A stretch of DNA of 64,000 nt from JAJCYL01 sp965206015 (GCA_965206015.1 CBDBIW010000015.1:949357-1013356), one strand, 5' to 3'. Shown: positions 44,254 through 53,596, numbered from the stretch's first letter. Translations and numbers: made by a program. Notes: generated from the sequence alone by a model not told the origin.

Positions 44254-45522
44254 GTGAAATTAAAAAGACAAGAAGGAGAAGTAGATTGGACTACAGTATT
44301 GGTCTACTTCGCCTTGGTTGTACTGGGGTGGTTGAATATTTATGCGGCCGTTTTTGACGAAACTATTCGCCACAGTTTGTTTGATTTAGGAACAGACTCT
44401 GGGAAGCAGCTAATATTTATTGGCACCGCAATCCTACTTATAATTGGTGTGCTAACTCTGGATTTCAAGTTTTACGATTCATTCGCCTATGTGATTTACT
44501 TCTTTTTTATCACATTGTTAGTCATTGTACTAGTGTTCGGTAAAGAAGTAGCTGGATCAATATCTTGGTTCCAGATTGGCAGTCTTGGATTTCAGCCATC
44601 TGAGTTCACCAAATTCGCAACGGTATTGGCATTGGCTAAATTTCTTGGCGAGGGGCACAAGCGTTTGGACAAATTAAAAGATCAACTCCTGGCGTTTGGC
44701 ATTGTCTTGACTCCCTTTTTTCTTACAATGATGCAAGGTGATATAGGAACAGCTATGGTTTTCGGTGCCTTGATAATAGTTCTTTACCGGGAAGGGATTT
44801 CTTCCCTGTACGTAATCATTGGGCTGACATTAGTTGCCGTAGTTATTCTGACTCTATTAGTCAGTCAGACTATTATTATGACAATCATTGTCGTAGTCAC
44901 TTTATTTATAATCGCATTAAATCCTAGAAACAATAAAAGGACTGCAGTTATAATTGTATCAGCAATTATTATCACTGGAGCGGTGAGAAGTGTTGACTTT
45001 GTAATGGCGGAAGTCTTAAAACCACACCAACTAAACAGGATTATGGTTATGGTGAACCCAGATCTTGATCCTCTTGGCATTGGGTGGAATGCAACACAGT
45101 CAAAGATTGCAATTGGATCAGGTGGTTTTTGGGGTAAAGGGTATTTACAAGGGACTCAAACAAAGTTTGATTTCGTGCCGGCGCAAAGTACCGATTTTAT
45201 TTTCTGCACTATTGGTGAGGAACATGGCTGGACGGGAAGCCTTGCGCTTCTCACGTTATTCACTTTTTTAATTTTACGGGTTATGGCAATTGCCGAAAGG
45301 CAGAAATCCACATTTGCAAGGGCTTATGGTTATGGAGTAGCATCTATTATTTTCTTCCATTTTGTGACCAATATTGGAATGACTATTGGTCTCTTTCCAA
45401 CAATTGGCATACCTCTACCATTTATTAGTTATGGAGGTTCTTCTCTTTGGTCATTTACCCTCCTACTATTCATTCTACTAAAGTTGGATTCACATCGAAT
45501 GCAAGTTCTTCAGCGGGGATAG
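44254..45522 (+). CDS. rodA: peptidoglycan glycosyltransferase RodA
   Basis: SEDS-family lipid II polymerase, 422 aa, about ten membrane spans. The family motifs are FQPSEFTKFA near residues 112-121, MQGDIGTAMVF near 160, QSTDFIFCTIGEEHG near 311-325, and a C-terminal IGIPLPFISYGGSS near 388-401. It starts with GTG. The central region (about 190-260) is unusually hydrophobic and Val/Ile-rich. Last gene of the rod-shape operon. Confidence 0.95.
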   Translation: MKLKRQEGEVDWTTVLVYFALVVLGWLNIYAAVFDETIRHSLFDLGTDSGKQLIFIGTAILLIIGVLTLDFKFYDSFAYVIYFFFITLLVIVLVFGKEVAGSISWFQIGSLGFQPSEFTKFATVLALAKFLGEGHKRLDKLKDQLLAFGIVLTPFFLTMMQGDIGTAMVFGALIIVLYREGISSLYVIIGLTLVAVVILTLLVSQTIIMTIIVVVTLFIIALNPRNNKRTAVIIVSAIIITGAVRSVDFVMAEVLKPHQLNRIMVMVNPDLDPLGIGWNATQSKIAIGSGGFWGKGYLQGTQTKFDFVPAQSTDFIFCTIGEEHGWTGSLALLTLFTFLILRVMAIAERQKSTFARAYGYGVASIIFFHFVTNIGMTIGLFPTIGIPLPFISYGGSSLWSFTLLLFILLKLDSHRMQVLQRG

Positions 45523-45524
45523 AC

Positions 45525-46595
45525 CTATTTGAATTTCTTTATGATGATTTTAAGAAGGTCCTTTATCTCAGTGGATTGCATATTCCAATGAAAGACTTTT
45601 GCGTAGTTTTGAACTAATAGCCCAACCGCATCTTCAAAAGTGTCACAATCATTAATTTCAGTGATTGCACTATCAAATGCATCCGATTGACCATCAAACA
45701 GTTCCTTGACGAAAAGGTATCTTTGATTGACTGATATACTTTTATGAATACTGTCTACCTTCTTTTCCACGTGAGCGGTGGCTATATCCACAGTTTCTAT
45801 AGCTAGCTTGTCATTGAGTGTTTTTTGCTCGTTAGCAAAACGATCGTTTAGTTGTTGACGAGACTTTTCAATAGCCACCTCGTCCATTTCTTCAAAGCCC
45901 TGAAAAAGATGGTTCTGGATTTCATCAATTTCCGCTTCTTCTGTAGCAGTCAGGGTTATGTCCTCAACAAAGAAATCCCCTGCTTTTAGAGGTTCAATCT
46001 TTGATAGTTCGCTTATGTAATTATCAATGTCTTCTGGACCTTCAGCAGTACTTTTAAAAATACCATCTAACTTTTCATATACTAGCCGTTTGTCTAAAAC
46101 TTTGTCTTCCGTCTCATTCTCCAAAGCATCTAGTAAGAGCATATACAAGTGCTTGTTAATGCGGATGTATTTTGCTTGTGATCTTAAATACTTGATTGTT
46201 AGGGAAGGACTCTTTTCAATATTTTTATGATAATAGTCATAGGGTGACAAAGTTATAAAAAGGGTTTCAGAGATAGATTCAGTTAATATTGGTTGGAAAT
46301 TGTCCTCTTCGATGACAATGTTCTTAGAAAGAACATTCATTAACTGCTGCATCGATTTACGGACATCGTCTTTTTTATAGTTGAAAAACGGACTCTCTAA
46401 TCTACTTACTTCAGATTGCCATTTTGTAAATAAATTTTTGAGGACAAAGTAATTTATTTGCTTGATAGAACTCAGACTCAAGATTTCATTTCCTGATATA
46501 GTCTTTTTTGCCTTGAAAAAATCAGCAATTATTGAATTACTCACAAGCTCGCTATAGGCCTTGATAGCTTGAATGTTTAGTGTACTTTCAGTCAT
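45525..46595 (-). CDS. uncharacterised Bacteroidota protein
   Basis: 356 aa from the ATG at 46595; ten residues before it in the same frame are not protein-like. No domain is recognised. It is highly charged and helical with likely coiled coil near residues 225-290 (EEAEIDEIQNHLFQGFEEMD region). No signal peptide or span is present, so it is cytoplasmic. It converges with rodA (2 bp apart) and diverges from the ferredoxin. The name is given by taxon distribution as I recall it and no function is proposed. Confidence 0.7.
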   Translation of the reverse strand: MTESTLNIQAIKAYSELVSNSIIADFFKAKKTISGNEILSLSSIKQINYFVLKNLFTKWQSEVSRLESPFFNYKKDDVRKSMQQLMNVLSKNIVIEEDNFQPILTESISETLFITLSPYDYYHKNIEKSPSLTIKYLRSQAKYIRINKHLYMLLLDALENETEDKVLDKRLVYEKLDGIFKSTAEGPEDIDNYISELSKIEPLKAGDFFVEDITLTATEEAEIDEIQNHLFQGFEEMDEVAIEKSRQQLNDRFANEQKTLNDKLAIETVDIATAHVEKKVDSIHKSISVNQRYLFVKELFDGQSDAFDSAITEINDCDTFEDAVGLLVQNYAKVFHWNMQSTEIKDLLKIIIKKFK

Positions 46596-46637
46596 TTGAT
46601 TAACTTCAAAATAAAATCTTTGCAAAGATATTAAATT

Positions 46638-46961
46638 ATGAGTCAGATTATTATAACGAGCCTCTTCAATAAAACGCTAAAAATTGAATCCAATTATCCT
46701 AACCTGCTAAAAGGATTGCAAGCACACTATATAGATTGGATGCATGCATGCGGAGGTAAGGGACGATGTACTACTTGCAAGGCAATTATAATAGAAGGTA
46801 TGGAAAATCTGACTCACCTGACCGAAGCGGAAAGGGCGCACAGAGAGAATGGCTTGTTGCATGAAAATGAAAGGTTAATATGTCAGGCACAAATGAAAGG
46901 GGATCTAATTGTATTAATACCCGACGAGAATAAATTTCCTCATGTCAACTATTCAGATTAA
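46638..46961 (+). CDS. 2Fe-2S ferredoxin
   Basis: 107 aa, plant/adrenodoxin-type fold. Cluster ligands C38, C44, C47 (CGGKGRCTTC) and C82 (LICQAQ) match Cx5Cx2C...C. It serves as an electron carrier; no partner reductase is adjacent. Confidence 0.9.
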   Translation: MSQIIITSLFNKTLKIESNYPNLLKGLQAHYIDWMHACGGKGRCTTCKAIIIEGMENLTHLTEAERAHRENGLLHENERLICQAQMKGDLIVLIPDENKFPHVNYSD

Positions 46962-47017
46962 TGGTATTTACCTTGGACAATACTCTAACATTATTTAGTG
47001 CCTTTGACAGTTGAATT

Positions 47018-47025
47018 TACTTTTG
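47018..47025 (+). promoter_or_regulatory. -7 box of a promoter for porZ
   Basis: TACTTTTG matches TAnnTTTG, 37 nt before the start. Upstream at the expected distance only TTTAG is present. Confidence 0.4.
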
Positions 47026-47062
47026 TGTAATATGAGTTATCCTAAAACCGTTATTTTATAGA

Positions 47063-49303
47063 ATGAAGGAAAAGTTGAGGTATTTTCTATTGATAACAAT
47101 TGTATTCAGTTCACCCGTCATTGCTCAGGACCTCATACCCATTGGGGATTGGAGAAGTCATTTCAACTACGAAGAGACCCTGTTAATTGCTAGGGCTGAA
47201 AAAAGAATTTATTGTTCAACAGACAATGGACTTTTTTATTATGACGAAGAAGACAACAGTATAAACCGGCTGACTCGAACAGACGGGCTTAGTGATGTTG
47301 GAATTTCAGCTATGGCATTCTCTTCCATGACTGAATCTTCCTGGTTTGTTATTGGTTATGAAAGTGGAAATATCGATCTCTATTCTGATGACCAAATAAT
47401 ACATCTAACACAGATATTAGATGCCCGGTTGACAGGTTCAAGGCGAATTAATCATATTTCCGTATTTAATGAACTTGCCTATTTGTCAACAGCGTTTGGA
47501 GTTGTGGTTTTAGATTTGTCAAAACTGGAAATTAAAGAGACCTATCTTCACCTAGGACCTTCAGGTGAGCGAACTGCTGTGAGTGAGAGTATAATCCTGG
47601 GCGATTCAATTTATCTGGCTACAGATTTTGGACTTATTTCGGGGAATATAACAGGACTTGACAATCTCCTGGATTTCCAAAAATGGAATAGGTTAGACAT
47701 CCCTACCAAGCCTGATGAGCCATTTGATTTTGTAAACACAGTTGGTGAAACCCTCATTGCAGGGTCAAGGACCGGTGGTATTTATTTGCGTACAAACGAA
47801 TGGATGATGATGCCAAATGTTGACGGAATGGTTAGTGCTGTAAATACAGGCGAAAATAAAATCCTGATTTCGTTTCAGGACCGATTAATTTCCTATGACA
47901 TTGAAGCAAGTGAGGAGGTAGAGATACTATATACTGATAGTCCCAACCCCAATGACGTATTAGTCGATTCTGATGCTACTTTGTGGGTGGCAGATGACAA
48001 TTTGGGACTTTTTAAAGGGATAGGTACCACCTTTGAGAGTTTTGTTATATCTGGCCCAGCGTCAAATAACATCAGCAATCTCTATTTCTTTGAGGATCGG
48101 ATTTTTGCCCTGCACGGAAATTTTGAGGATGACATTATTTTTCCAGACTCTCTCGAGAAATATTCAATATTCACTCAAGGATCGTGGGAGGTGGTTTCTA
48201 CTGAAACCATATCATTTAGTCGTCTTTCCAGTATATCAGGAAATTCCAATGATGGAATAAAAATAACATCATTTGCTGATGGCCTTTTGGATGTTGTAAA
48301 TAATGAAGTGACTCGAGGAGGCTCAGACGGTAGTCCATTTGTTGCAACTGATGGTGAAGTGACTTTATTGACGGGAGTTGGTTTTGACAGTGGAGGTAAT
48401 CTTTGGGTATCGAATTATGACAGCCCAAGACCTCTGCATAAAAGAAATCTCCAGGGCAATTGGACTTCATTTAGTTTCAACGCTCAATCAGCTAGATTTC
48501 CCATTTCACTCTCAATAAACGAACTGGATGATGTTTGGATGAGGTTGGATGCTGATGAAGGAGGAGGCTTATTGGTTTTTAGCGAACAAGTGGATGAGGA
48601 CAATTTATTGACACCATCCAATGGGAACATTCCAGGTAATGATGTTACGGATATTGTTTTTGACAGAGATGGTCAGGCATGGATAGGTACGAACCAGGGA
48701 ATAGCATTCATCCCAGATACAAGGGATATCTTCGTTGAAGGTGGTTTTGATGTCATCCAACCAGTTTTTGAAAATAGATTCCTTCTGGAAGATGAATTTA
48801 TTACATCTATTGCCGTAGATGGAGGCAATAGAAAGTGGATTGGGACGAAAAATGGTATTTGGCTCTTTGGTCCATCTGGTGAAAGCCTTATTTCCAATTA
48901 TACTGCTGACAACTCGCCATTACCAGACAATGTAATAGTTGACATTGAGGTCAATTCAGAAACAGGAGAGGTATTTATTGCAACAAACAGGGGATTAATG
49001 TCAATTAGGGGCACTTCGACCCGGGCAAGTGAAAAGCACCGGGAAGTCAAAATATTCCCTAATCCAATTCGTCCCGGTTTTAGTGGTGAAATTGGAATTT
49101 CGGGATTGGCAGAAGATGCAGTGGTTAAAATAACCGACGTTGGAGGCAGACTGGTGAAGGAGGTTAAAGCGGCAGGGGGAACGGCAGTTTGGGATGTACG
49201 AGGATTCGGTGGACGCTCAGTTGACACAGGAGTTTATTTGGTTTTTAGCTCTTCAAATGATGGGGAGGAAACTTACATAGGAAAAATTGCTATAATCAGA
49301 TAA
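47063..49303 (+). CDS. porZ: type IX secretion protein PorZ-like, with T9SS sorting domain
   Basis: Exported beta-propeller protein, 746 aa. A signal peptide ends near VIAQ (residue about 22). The opening LIPIGDWRSHFNYEET and STDNGLFYYDEEDNSI are typical of PorZ, which works with PorU in attaching anionic LPS to type IX cargo. Two-component-regulator-like propeller repeats fill the middle (IGTNQGIAFIPD, IGTKNGIWLFGP). The C-terminal ~75 residues (KIFPNPIRPGFSGE, GVYLVFSS) form a type A T9SS sorting domain. This shows that the organism probably has a T9SS. Confidence 0.85.
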   Translation: MKEKLRYFLLITIVFSSPVIAQDLIPIGDWRSHFNYEETLLIARAEKRIYCSTDNGLFYYDEEDNSINRLTRTDGLSDVGISAMAFSSMTESSWFVIGYESGNIDLYSDDQIIHLTQILDARLTGSRRINHISVFNELAYLSTAFGVVVLDLSKLEIKETYLHLGPSGERTAVSESIILGDSIYLATDFGLISGNITGLDNLLDFQKWNRLDIPTKPDEPFDFVNTVGETLIAGSRTGGIYLRTNEWMMMPNVDGMVSAVNTGENKILISFQDRLISYDIEASEEVEILYTDSPNPNDVLVDSDATLWVADDNLGLFKGIGTTFESFVISGPASNNISNLYFFEDRIFALHGNFEDDIIFPDSLEKYSIFTQGSWEVVSTETISFSRLSSISGNSNDGIKITSFADGLLDVVNNEVTRGGSDGSPFVATDGEVTLLTGVGFDSGGNLWVSNYDSPRPLHKRNLQGNWTSFSFNAQSARFPISLSINELDDVWMRLDADEGGGLLVFSEQVDEDNLLTPSNGNIPGNDVTDIVFDRDGQAWIGTNQGIAFIPDTRDIFVEGGFDVIQPVFENRFLLEDEFITSIAVDGGNRKWIGTKNGIWLFGPSGESLISNYTADNSPLPDNVIVDIEVNSETGEVFIATNRGLMSIRGTSTRASEKHREVKIFPNPIRPGFSGEIGISGLAEDAVVKITDVGGRLVKEVKAAGGTAVWDVRGFGGRSVDTGVYLVFSSSNDGEETYIGKIAIIR

Positions 49304-49343
49304 GCGAATAGTCTGACAGCTGTGAAGCATACAAAAATTTCAG

Positions 49344-49961
49344 ATGCTCTTCAAAACTCGCGGTATTGTATTAAGTCATTTAAAGTTTAAGGAGACCTCA
49401 ATCATTGTAAAGATCTTTACTGAAGAATTTGGTCTTCAGACATACATCGTCAATGGAATAAGAAGCAATAAAAGCCCCGGAAGAATGGCTCTCTATCAAC
49501 CATTAACACTATTGGATTTGGTTGTTTATAAGAATGAACAGAAATCAATCCAGAGAATTTCCGAATGTCGTTGTGAGTACCCCTTTGCTAATATTCCGTT
49601 TGATATGAAAAAGTCAGCGGTTTTAATGTTTTGCACCGAACTATTATCAAAGATCATAAAGAATGAAGGCCTTGAGGATCGTAATGAATTTTCTTTCATA
49701 AGAGATCATCTCCTCAAGTTGGACGATGGGATAAATGACATTGAGCATTTTCCTGTTCATTTTGCTATACACCTTGCCAAATTCGCTGGATTTGAAATAA
49801 AATCAGCCATTCACTTGATAAATGATTTTGGTTTCAATAGCCCACTCAAGGAAATTCAACTGGTCGAATACTTTAATGCACATTTAAAGAATAAGGAAGT
49901 GCCAAACAGCAGTATAGATTTAAGAAGACTTGCTTTGAGTTGTTTGATGAACTACTACTAA
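49344..49961 (+). CDS. recO: DNA repair protein RecO, C-terminally truncated
   Basis: Recombination mediator that helps load RecA on SSB-covered DNA; 205 aa. The OB-fold start (LFKTRGIVLSHLKFKETSII) and KSAVLMFCTELLSKIIKNEG are family-like. Bacteroidota RecO proteins usually run to about 230-240 aa, ending in a segment like FYRLH-GxMKSLxVLxEVL after RRxLL. Here the protein stops at LRRLALSCLMNYY, where the prophage DNA seems to begin, so the last 25 or so residues were probably cut off by the insertion. Function may be reduced. Confidence 0.85.
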   Translation: MLFKTRGIVLSHLKFKETSIIVKIFTEEFGLQTYIVNGIRSNKSPGRMALYQPLTLLDLVVYKNEQKSIQRISECRCEYPFANIPFDMKKSAVLMFCTELLSKIIKNEGLEDRNEFSFIRDHLLKLDDGINDIEHFPVHFAIHLAKFAGFEIKSAIHLINDFGFNSPLKEIQLVEYFNAHLKNKEVPNSSIDLRRLALSCLMNYY

Positions 49962-49965
49962 ATCG

Positions 49966-50018
49966 TCTCATTCGGAATGTCAAAAATTCTCATTCAGAAT
50001 GTGACGTTCTGAATGAGA
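49966..50018. repeat. three related 17-bp sites at the prophage edge
   Basis: Sites at 49966-49982 (TCTCATTCGGAATGTCA), 49988-50004 (TCTCATTCAGAATGTGA) and inverted 50002-50018 (TCTCATTCAGAACGTCA) share TCTCATTCRGAAYGTSA. The last two form a large palindrome. They fit transposase-binding end sites of a Mu-like element. The palindrome could also act as a transcription terminator. Confidence 0.5.
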
Positions 50019-50138
50019 ATTTTGTTTGGGGAATAGCACAATCAGAAGATAGCTGAAAATCGGACAACCCGGCAATAGTACAAATTCTGTTTTCACCCGT
50101 TTTTACCCGGACAGCCTCAACTGCCCTTTTCTTTGGGG

Positions 50139-50966
50139 TTACATCTGATAATTAGTGGTGAGTACCTCTATTTTCTTTTTTCCAGGCTTACCGGAGCCCT
50201 GGTTTACGCGGACTACCTTCTCTAACTTTTGGGTATTCCAACCGAATTGCCTGGCATACTTTGTCAGTACGTCACCTGGGTAACTGGACAACAAAAACCT
50301 TCCCTTAACCTCTGAAAGCGTTTCCAAAAGCATTTCAAAGTCCTCCCTGGTATAGCCATCGTAGTGCCCGCAGTTGGAGTTGTAATAGGGCGGGTCTATA
50401 TAGTGGAAGGCGTTTTCATGATCCCGCGAGCGTATGATTCGTAAGGCATCGGTATTTTCTATCTGCACGTTTTGGATACGTTCAGCGTATTTTATGGTAA
50501 AATTATCACGTTTATTAGCGATGTTTATACTAGTGGTTGCCTTGCTGGTTTTATCATATCCGAAGGGACCATCGAGTATGGAGCAAAAGGACTGAGCGGC
50601 TAACACCCAGACCGCCCAGGCCCTCTTAGCCCGTGTAAACAGGTGCGGATTGTTATACACCACCGTAGCATCGCTATGCATAGAGCGGCTGTGCAGGCTG
50701 ATCCTTACCATTTTTTCGAGTTCTACAAATTCATTTTGGACGCACTCGTAGAAATTGATAAGCTCTCTGTTGGTATCGTTAATGACTTCAATCTTGCCTG
50801 GTTCTTTTGCCCAAAACACCGCCCCACCACCGACAAATGGTTCTGTATAGGTAGTATGCTCCGGTATCCATGGCAATATGTGCCTTAGCATCTTTTGTTT
50901 ACCACCATAATAACTGATGGGTGTCTTTAGCTTTTCTGTTTTATTTTGTTCAATTTTCATGTTCAT
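50139..50966 (-). CDS. D12-class DNA adenine methyltransferase
   Basis: N6-adenine methylase of the Dam/DpnM type, about 275 aa. The SAM-binding EPFVGGGAVF motif is near residue 45, and the catalytic YIDPPYYNSNCGHYDGYT (DPPY) near 195. Several in-frame ATGs exist (51014, 50993, 50966, 50960). I chose 50966 because the sequence before it is not family-like. It sits at the prophage edge behind the tail fiber gene, a place for accessory genes. It probably marks phage DNA against host restriction. Confidence 0.85.
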   Translation of the reverse strand: MNMKIEQNKTEKLKTPISYYGGKQKMLRHILPWIPEHTTYTEPFVGGGAVFWAKEPGKIEVINDTNRELINFYECVQNEFVELEKMVRISLHSRSMHSDATVVYNNPHLFTRAKRAWAVWVLAAQSFCSILDGPFGYDKTSKATTSINIANKRDNFTIKYAERIQNVQIENTDALRIIRSRDHENAFHYIDPPYYNSNCGHYDGYTREDFEMLLETLSEVKGRFLLSSYPGDVLTKYARQFGWNTQKLEKVVRVNQGSGKPGKKKIEVLTTNYQM

Positions 50967-51017
50967 TCTCAATTTGGTTTTTGTTTTTGTCATATAAAAA
51001 AGTACACCAAACACTAT

Positions 51018-51245
51018 TTAGACTCTCCGGTAGAGGTATGGCCTCAATGGGTGGGGAGTTGTGTCTGGTGCACTAAACTCATTAAGTTCCTGTTCGGGGC
51101 CGGGCAGCCTGTTGGGGCTTTTTTTTATTACATTTTTCGGTTCTGCTTTTAAGCAGCGAGAGTGCTTCTTTTCAACCCTGTTAAGACACGCCCTGAACCA
51201 TGCCTCTCTTGCTGCTGCGAGTCCGGAGGTGTCTTCTGCGGTGGT
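51018..51245 (-). other. 75-codon in-frame extension after the fiber gene's amber stop
   Basis: Directly after the TAG stop of the tail fiber gene the same frame stays open for 75 codons, reading TAEDTSGLAAAREAWFRACL and NRVEKKHSRCLKAEPK before a TAA. It has no ATG, GTG or TTG start near its front. It could be a readthrough extension, a non-canonical small gene, or chance. A poly-A run (51117-51126 region) lies within it. Confidence 0.3.
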
Positions 51246-52079
51246 CTATTGCAGGTCCCTGATAAAGTTCCCGGGCAGGGCCACCTCTACTGTAGTGAGC
51301 ATATGATGTGAACCGGTTGCGCGGAAGGTTAAGGTGCAGTTACCCCCGGACCAAACGGCAGATACGCTCATCGAGCCACTATTAAATATATCATGGCCAC
51401 TTAATTGTGCTGTACGCTCTTGAAAATGTCTAAAAACCAAAATTCCATGCCTTCGATACTCCGGGTAATAATTTCCCGTACAGATTGCTGTATACTTTAT
51501 ATAGCTTGTCCGGTAGACCTGACCAGGCTCAGTAGCTCTCTGAAAGGTGTATACAACTGGTTGTGACAACCCCCGGGTTTCCTTAGAGCCGAATTGCACA
51601 CGGGTAGCCATTTTCAACTGGTTTCCTCCGCCCAGTCCTACCTGCGCTTTGGTCACGCCGTGGGGATTGGGATTGTTTGTGCGGTTGACGTGGGTGTTGA
51701 TGAGCCCGACCAGTGTGTTGTAGGCGTTTTGGTCGTCATTGAGTGCCTGAGCGAGTTCGTTGAGTGTATCCAGGGCGGTGGGTGCATTATCGATCAGTTG
51801 CGAAATGGCTGTTGCTACTTTTTGGTCCACTTCTCTGCTCAGGGCCGGTACGCTGGCCAGGCGTGTGAGGGCGATGATCGCCTGCCTGGTGCGCTGGGGT
51901 GTCATCAGTTGAATATTGCTATTGCCTTCTTCGGCTTCGGTCTGGTTGGCCCGTCTGAGGTTCAAGTCCGGGTCGGTTTGGTGCCGGAAGCTCTCGAAAA
52001 GGTTGGAGAAATCCTGTGCGTCGGGGGTGGCTCCGTTTTGGAAAGTTTCTTCTAATTGCTTTCTTGTTTTGATGGTCAT
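51246..52079 (-). CDS. phage tail fiber protein
   Basis: 277 aa. The front (KTRKQLEETFQNGATPDAQD) and a long helical stem with ALSREVDQKVATAISQLIDN and TALDTLNELAQALNDD, a repeat pattern seen in phage fiber proteins, come before a beta-rich tip (GKVYRT-type strands, VSAVWSGGNCTLTFR). The motif HGVTKAQVGLGG marks the fiber connector. It is the last structural gene of the tail module. The tip should decide host receptor binding. Confidence 0.75.
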   Translation of the reverse strand: MTIKTRKQLEETFQNGATPDAQDFSNLFESFRHQTDPDLNLRRANQTEAEEGNSNIQLMTPQRTRQAIIALTRLASVPALSREVDQKVATAISQLIDNAPTALDTLNELAQALNDDQNAYNTLVGLINTHVNRTNNPNPHGVTKAQVGLGGGNQLKMATRVQFGSKETRGLSQPVVYTFQRATEPGQVYRTSYIKYTAICTGNYYPEYRRHGILVFRHFQERTAQLSGHDIFNSGSMSVSAVWSGGNCTLTFRATGSHHMLTTVEVALPGNFIRDLQ

Positions 52080-52090
52080 AGTCGTACTAT

Positions 52091-52444
52091 TTAGATAATG
52101 GTTTGAAATTCAATTGTTTTTCCTGCGGTTTTCACCTTGTCCAGGTGGAGTTTGATCTTGTTTCTGACCTCTGGCAGGTCGGGGGCTAATATTTTTATGG
52201 TGCCGTTCTGCGATACGGTTCCTACTTCTATTTTCATGTGAGAGTCCTGAAGCTTGTGTTGCAAACTTTCTGCTTGCGAATTATGATTCAACTCGTTAAC
52301 CGCCTGTTTTCTTAGCAGAAAGATCTGGTCAAAGAGTTGTTTTAAAGGATAGCACCACACGGCAATGAGGTGTTCCTGCCACTGTCTGCGCCAGTGCGGC
52401 GGCAGGGCCTGTTGAATGAAAGCATCATAATCGATTGTATACAT
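52091..52444 (-). CDS. phage baseplate-associated protein, gpI-like by position
   Basis: 117 aa, between baseplate J and the fiber, where P2 gpI or Mu gp48 lies. It opens YDAFIQQALPPHWRRQWQEH, a helical start somewhat like gpI. It is shorter than those families. The assignment rests on position. Confidence 0.45.
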   Translation of the reverse strand: MYTIDYDAFIQQALPPHWRRQWQEHLIAVWCYPLKQLFDQIFLLRKQAVNELNHNSQAESLQHKLQDSHMKIEVGTVSQNGTIKILAPDLPEVRNKIKLHLDKVKTAGKTIEFQTII

Positions 52445-52478
52445 TCTGTTCCATTTAATTTATAACGTTGTTGTGGTG

Positions 52479-53288
52479 TTATCCCCGAATTAGTGTGACT
52501 GAAGAATCGTTACGGTCGAGCTTCACATAGCCCGCTATGGTTTCATATTTCCGGTTCACCCGGTGGTTTTCGGTGAGGCTGACCCCTGCCGCACCGGCGT
52601 ACGCACTGGTAATCTCTACATCGATGATACCGGGAATGGCCTGGAGGGCATCGGTGGCTTTGCTCAAATACAATACGGTGTTAAATTCGATGCTTTGGTG
52701 AAAGCGGTCCAGGGTCTGGTATACCGTCCGCCTGACATGTCCGGTAAGCACAGCAGGGTCTGCCTCCACCACAATGTTGTAGCTGATCTTATCAGGGAGA
52801 TCGCTTTGCACAGTGATCAGGGTCCCTGCGATCTTTATCCTGCCTATGTAGTCCCTGAACCCGTCTTGCTCGGCTTCGGTAAGCACAGGAGAATCACCGC
52901 CGGTATCCTTAGCCACTTTGAAGGTAAGTGAGCCATCGGCCGGTGACTCTGTGACGCTCACCTGCTGAACGATCCGGGCGGCGGGATTGGGGGTCAGATA
53001 TGCCGGGCGGTTGTTGATGACCAGCAGTTGGTCGCCATGCTGATAGTCAAAGGCTTTTTGTCGATACCACCCGATGCCGCCGGGTTCGTCTTTGTTGACC
53101 ATTTGCCTAACCTCTGCGTTGAGTTGGTCTACGGCATGTTCTGCCTGGGCAATACCCAGAGCCATCACTTGTTTGGCGTAGTTCCACACTTGCACCACGC
53201 TGTGGTTGGCTTCCAGTTCCGAAAGCCCGGGATATTCCTTTGCCTTCTGGTTCATTACTTTCAGGATCTCTTCTATTGTTCTTGCCAT
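52479..53288 (-). CDS. baseplate J-like protein
   Basis: 269 aa. It opens MARTIEEILKVMNQKAKEYP, then has a central VTESPADGSLTFKVAKDTGG and TEAEQDGFRDYIGRIKIAGT, the C-terminal strand ISYNIVVEADP, and IPGIIDVEIT. This is the gpJ/Mu gp47 layout. It forms the wedge of the contractile-tail baseplate. Confidence 0.75.
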   Translation of the reverse strand: MARTIEEILKVMNQKAKEYPGLSELEANHSVVQVWNYAKQVMALGIAQAEHAVDQLNAEVRQMVNKDEPGGIGWYRQKAFDYQHGDQLLVINNRPAYLTPNPAARIVQQVSVTESPADGSLTFKVAKDTGGDSPVLTEAEQDGFRDYIGRIKIAGTLITVQSDLPDKISYNIVVEADPAVLTGHVRRTVYQTLDRFHQSIEFNTVLYLSKATDALQAIPGIIDVEITSAYAGAAGVSLTENHRVNRKYETIAGYVKLDRNDSSVTLIRG

Positions 53289-53301
53289 ATTGTTTTAACT
53301 T

Positions 53302-53583
53302 TTAATTTTCTGTCTGCGGCAGGATAAATTCCTTGTTGATCCGCCAAAAGCCTATGCCACTGGCTCTGCTTCCTGTTACGGTGGCTATGTTTTTGGGCAA
53401 AATATGGGAAAGACGAACATTCAGCGGTTCGCCTGTTTCCAACTCTTGTCCGTGGTAAACATTAGCGGTGATGCCGTTCAGTTTATTCCTTCTGACCAGG
53501 TCAAAGACCCCTTCCGCGCTGCCATAGTAGCAGACGGCAATGTCCATCAAACTCTGTCCTTTCCTGACTTTAATTTTTTCCAT
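53302..53583 (-). CDS. tail protein X-like, LysM domain
   Basis: 93 aa. A LysM domain (VRKGQSLMDIAVCYYGSAEG, then DLVRRNKLNG) fills the front. Phage X proteins with this domain bind the tail tube or sheath end. The gene lies between the gp25-like and J-like genes. Confidence 0.7.
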   Translation of the reverse strand: MEKIKVRKGQSLMDIAVCYYGSAEGVFDLVRRNKLNGITANVYHGQELETGEPLNVRLSHILPKNIATVTGSRASGIGFWRINKEFILPQTEN

Positions 53584-53596
53584 CCCTTCCCGGTCC

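Noticed and set aside
49981..50020. Palindrome as only a recO terminator
   Set aside because: A third copy of the half-site at 49966 and the position at the phage border fit end sites better, though a terminator role is not excluded.
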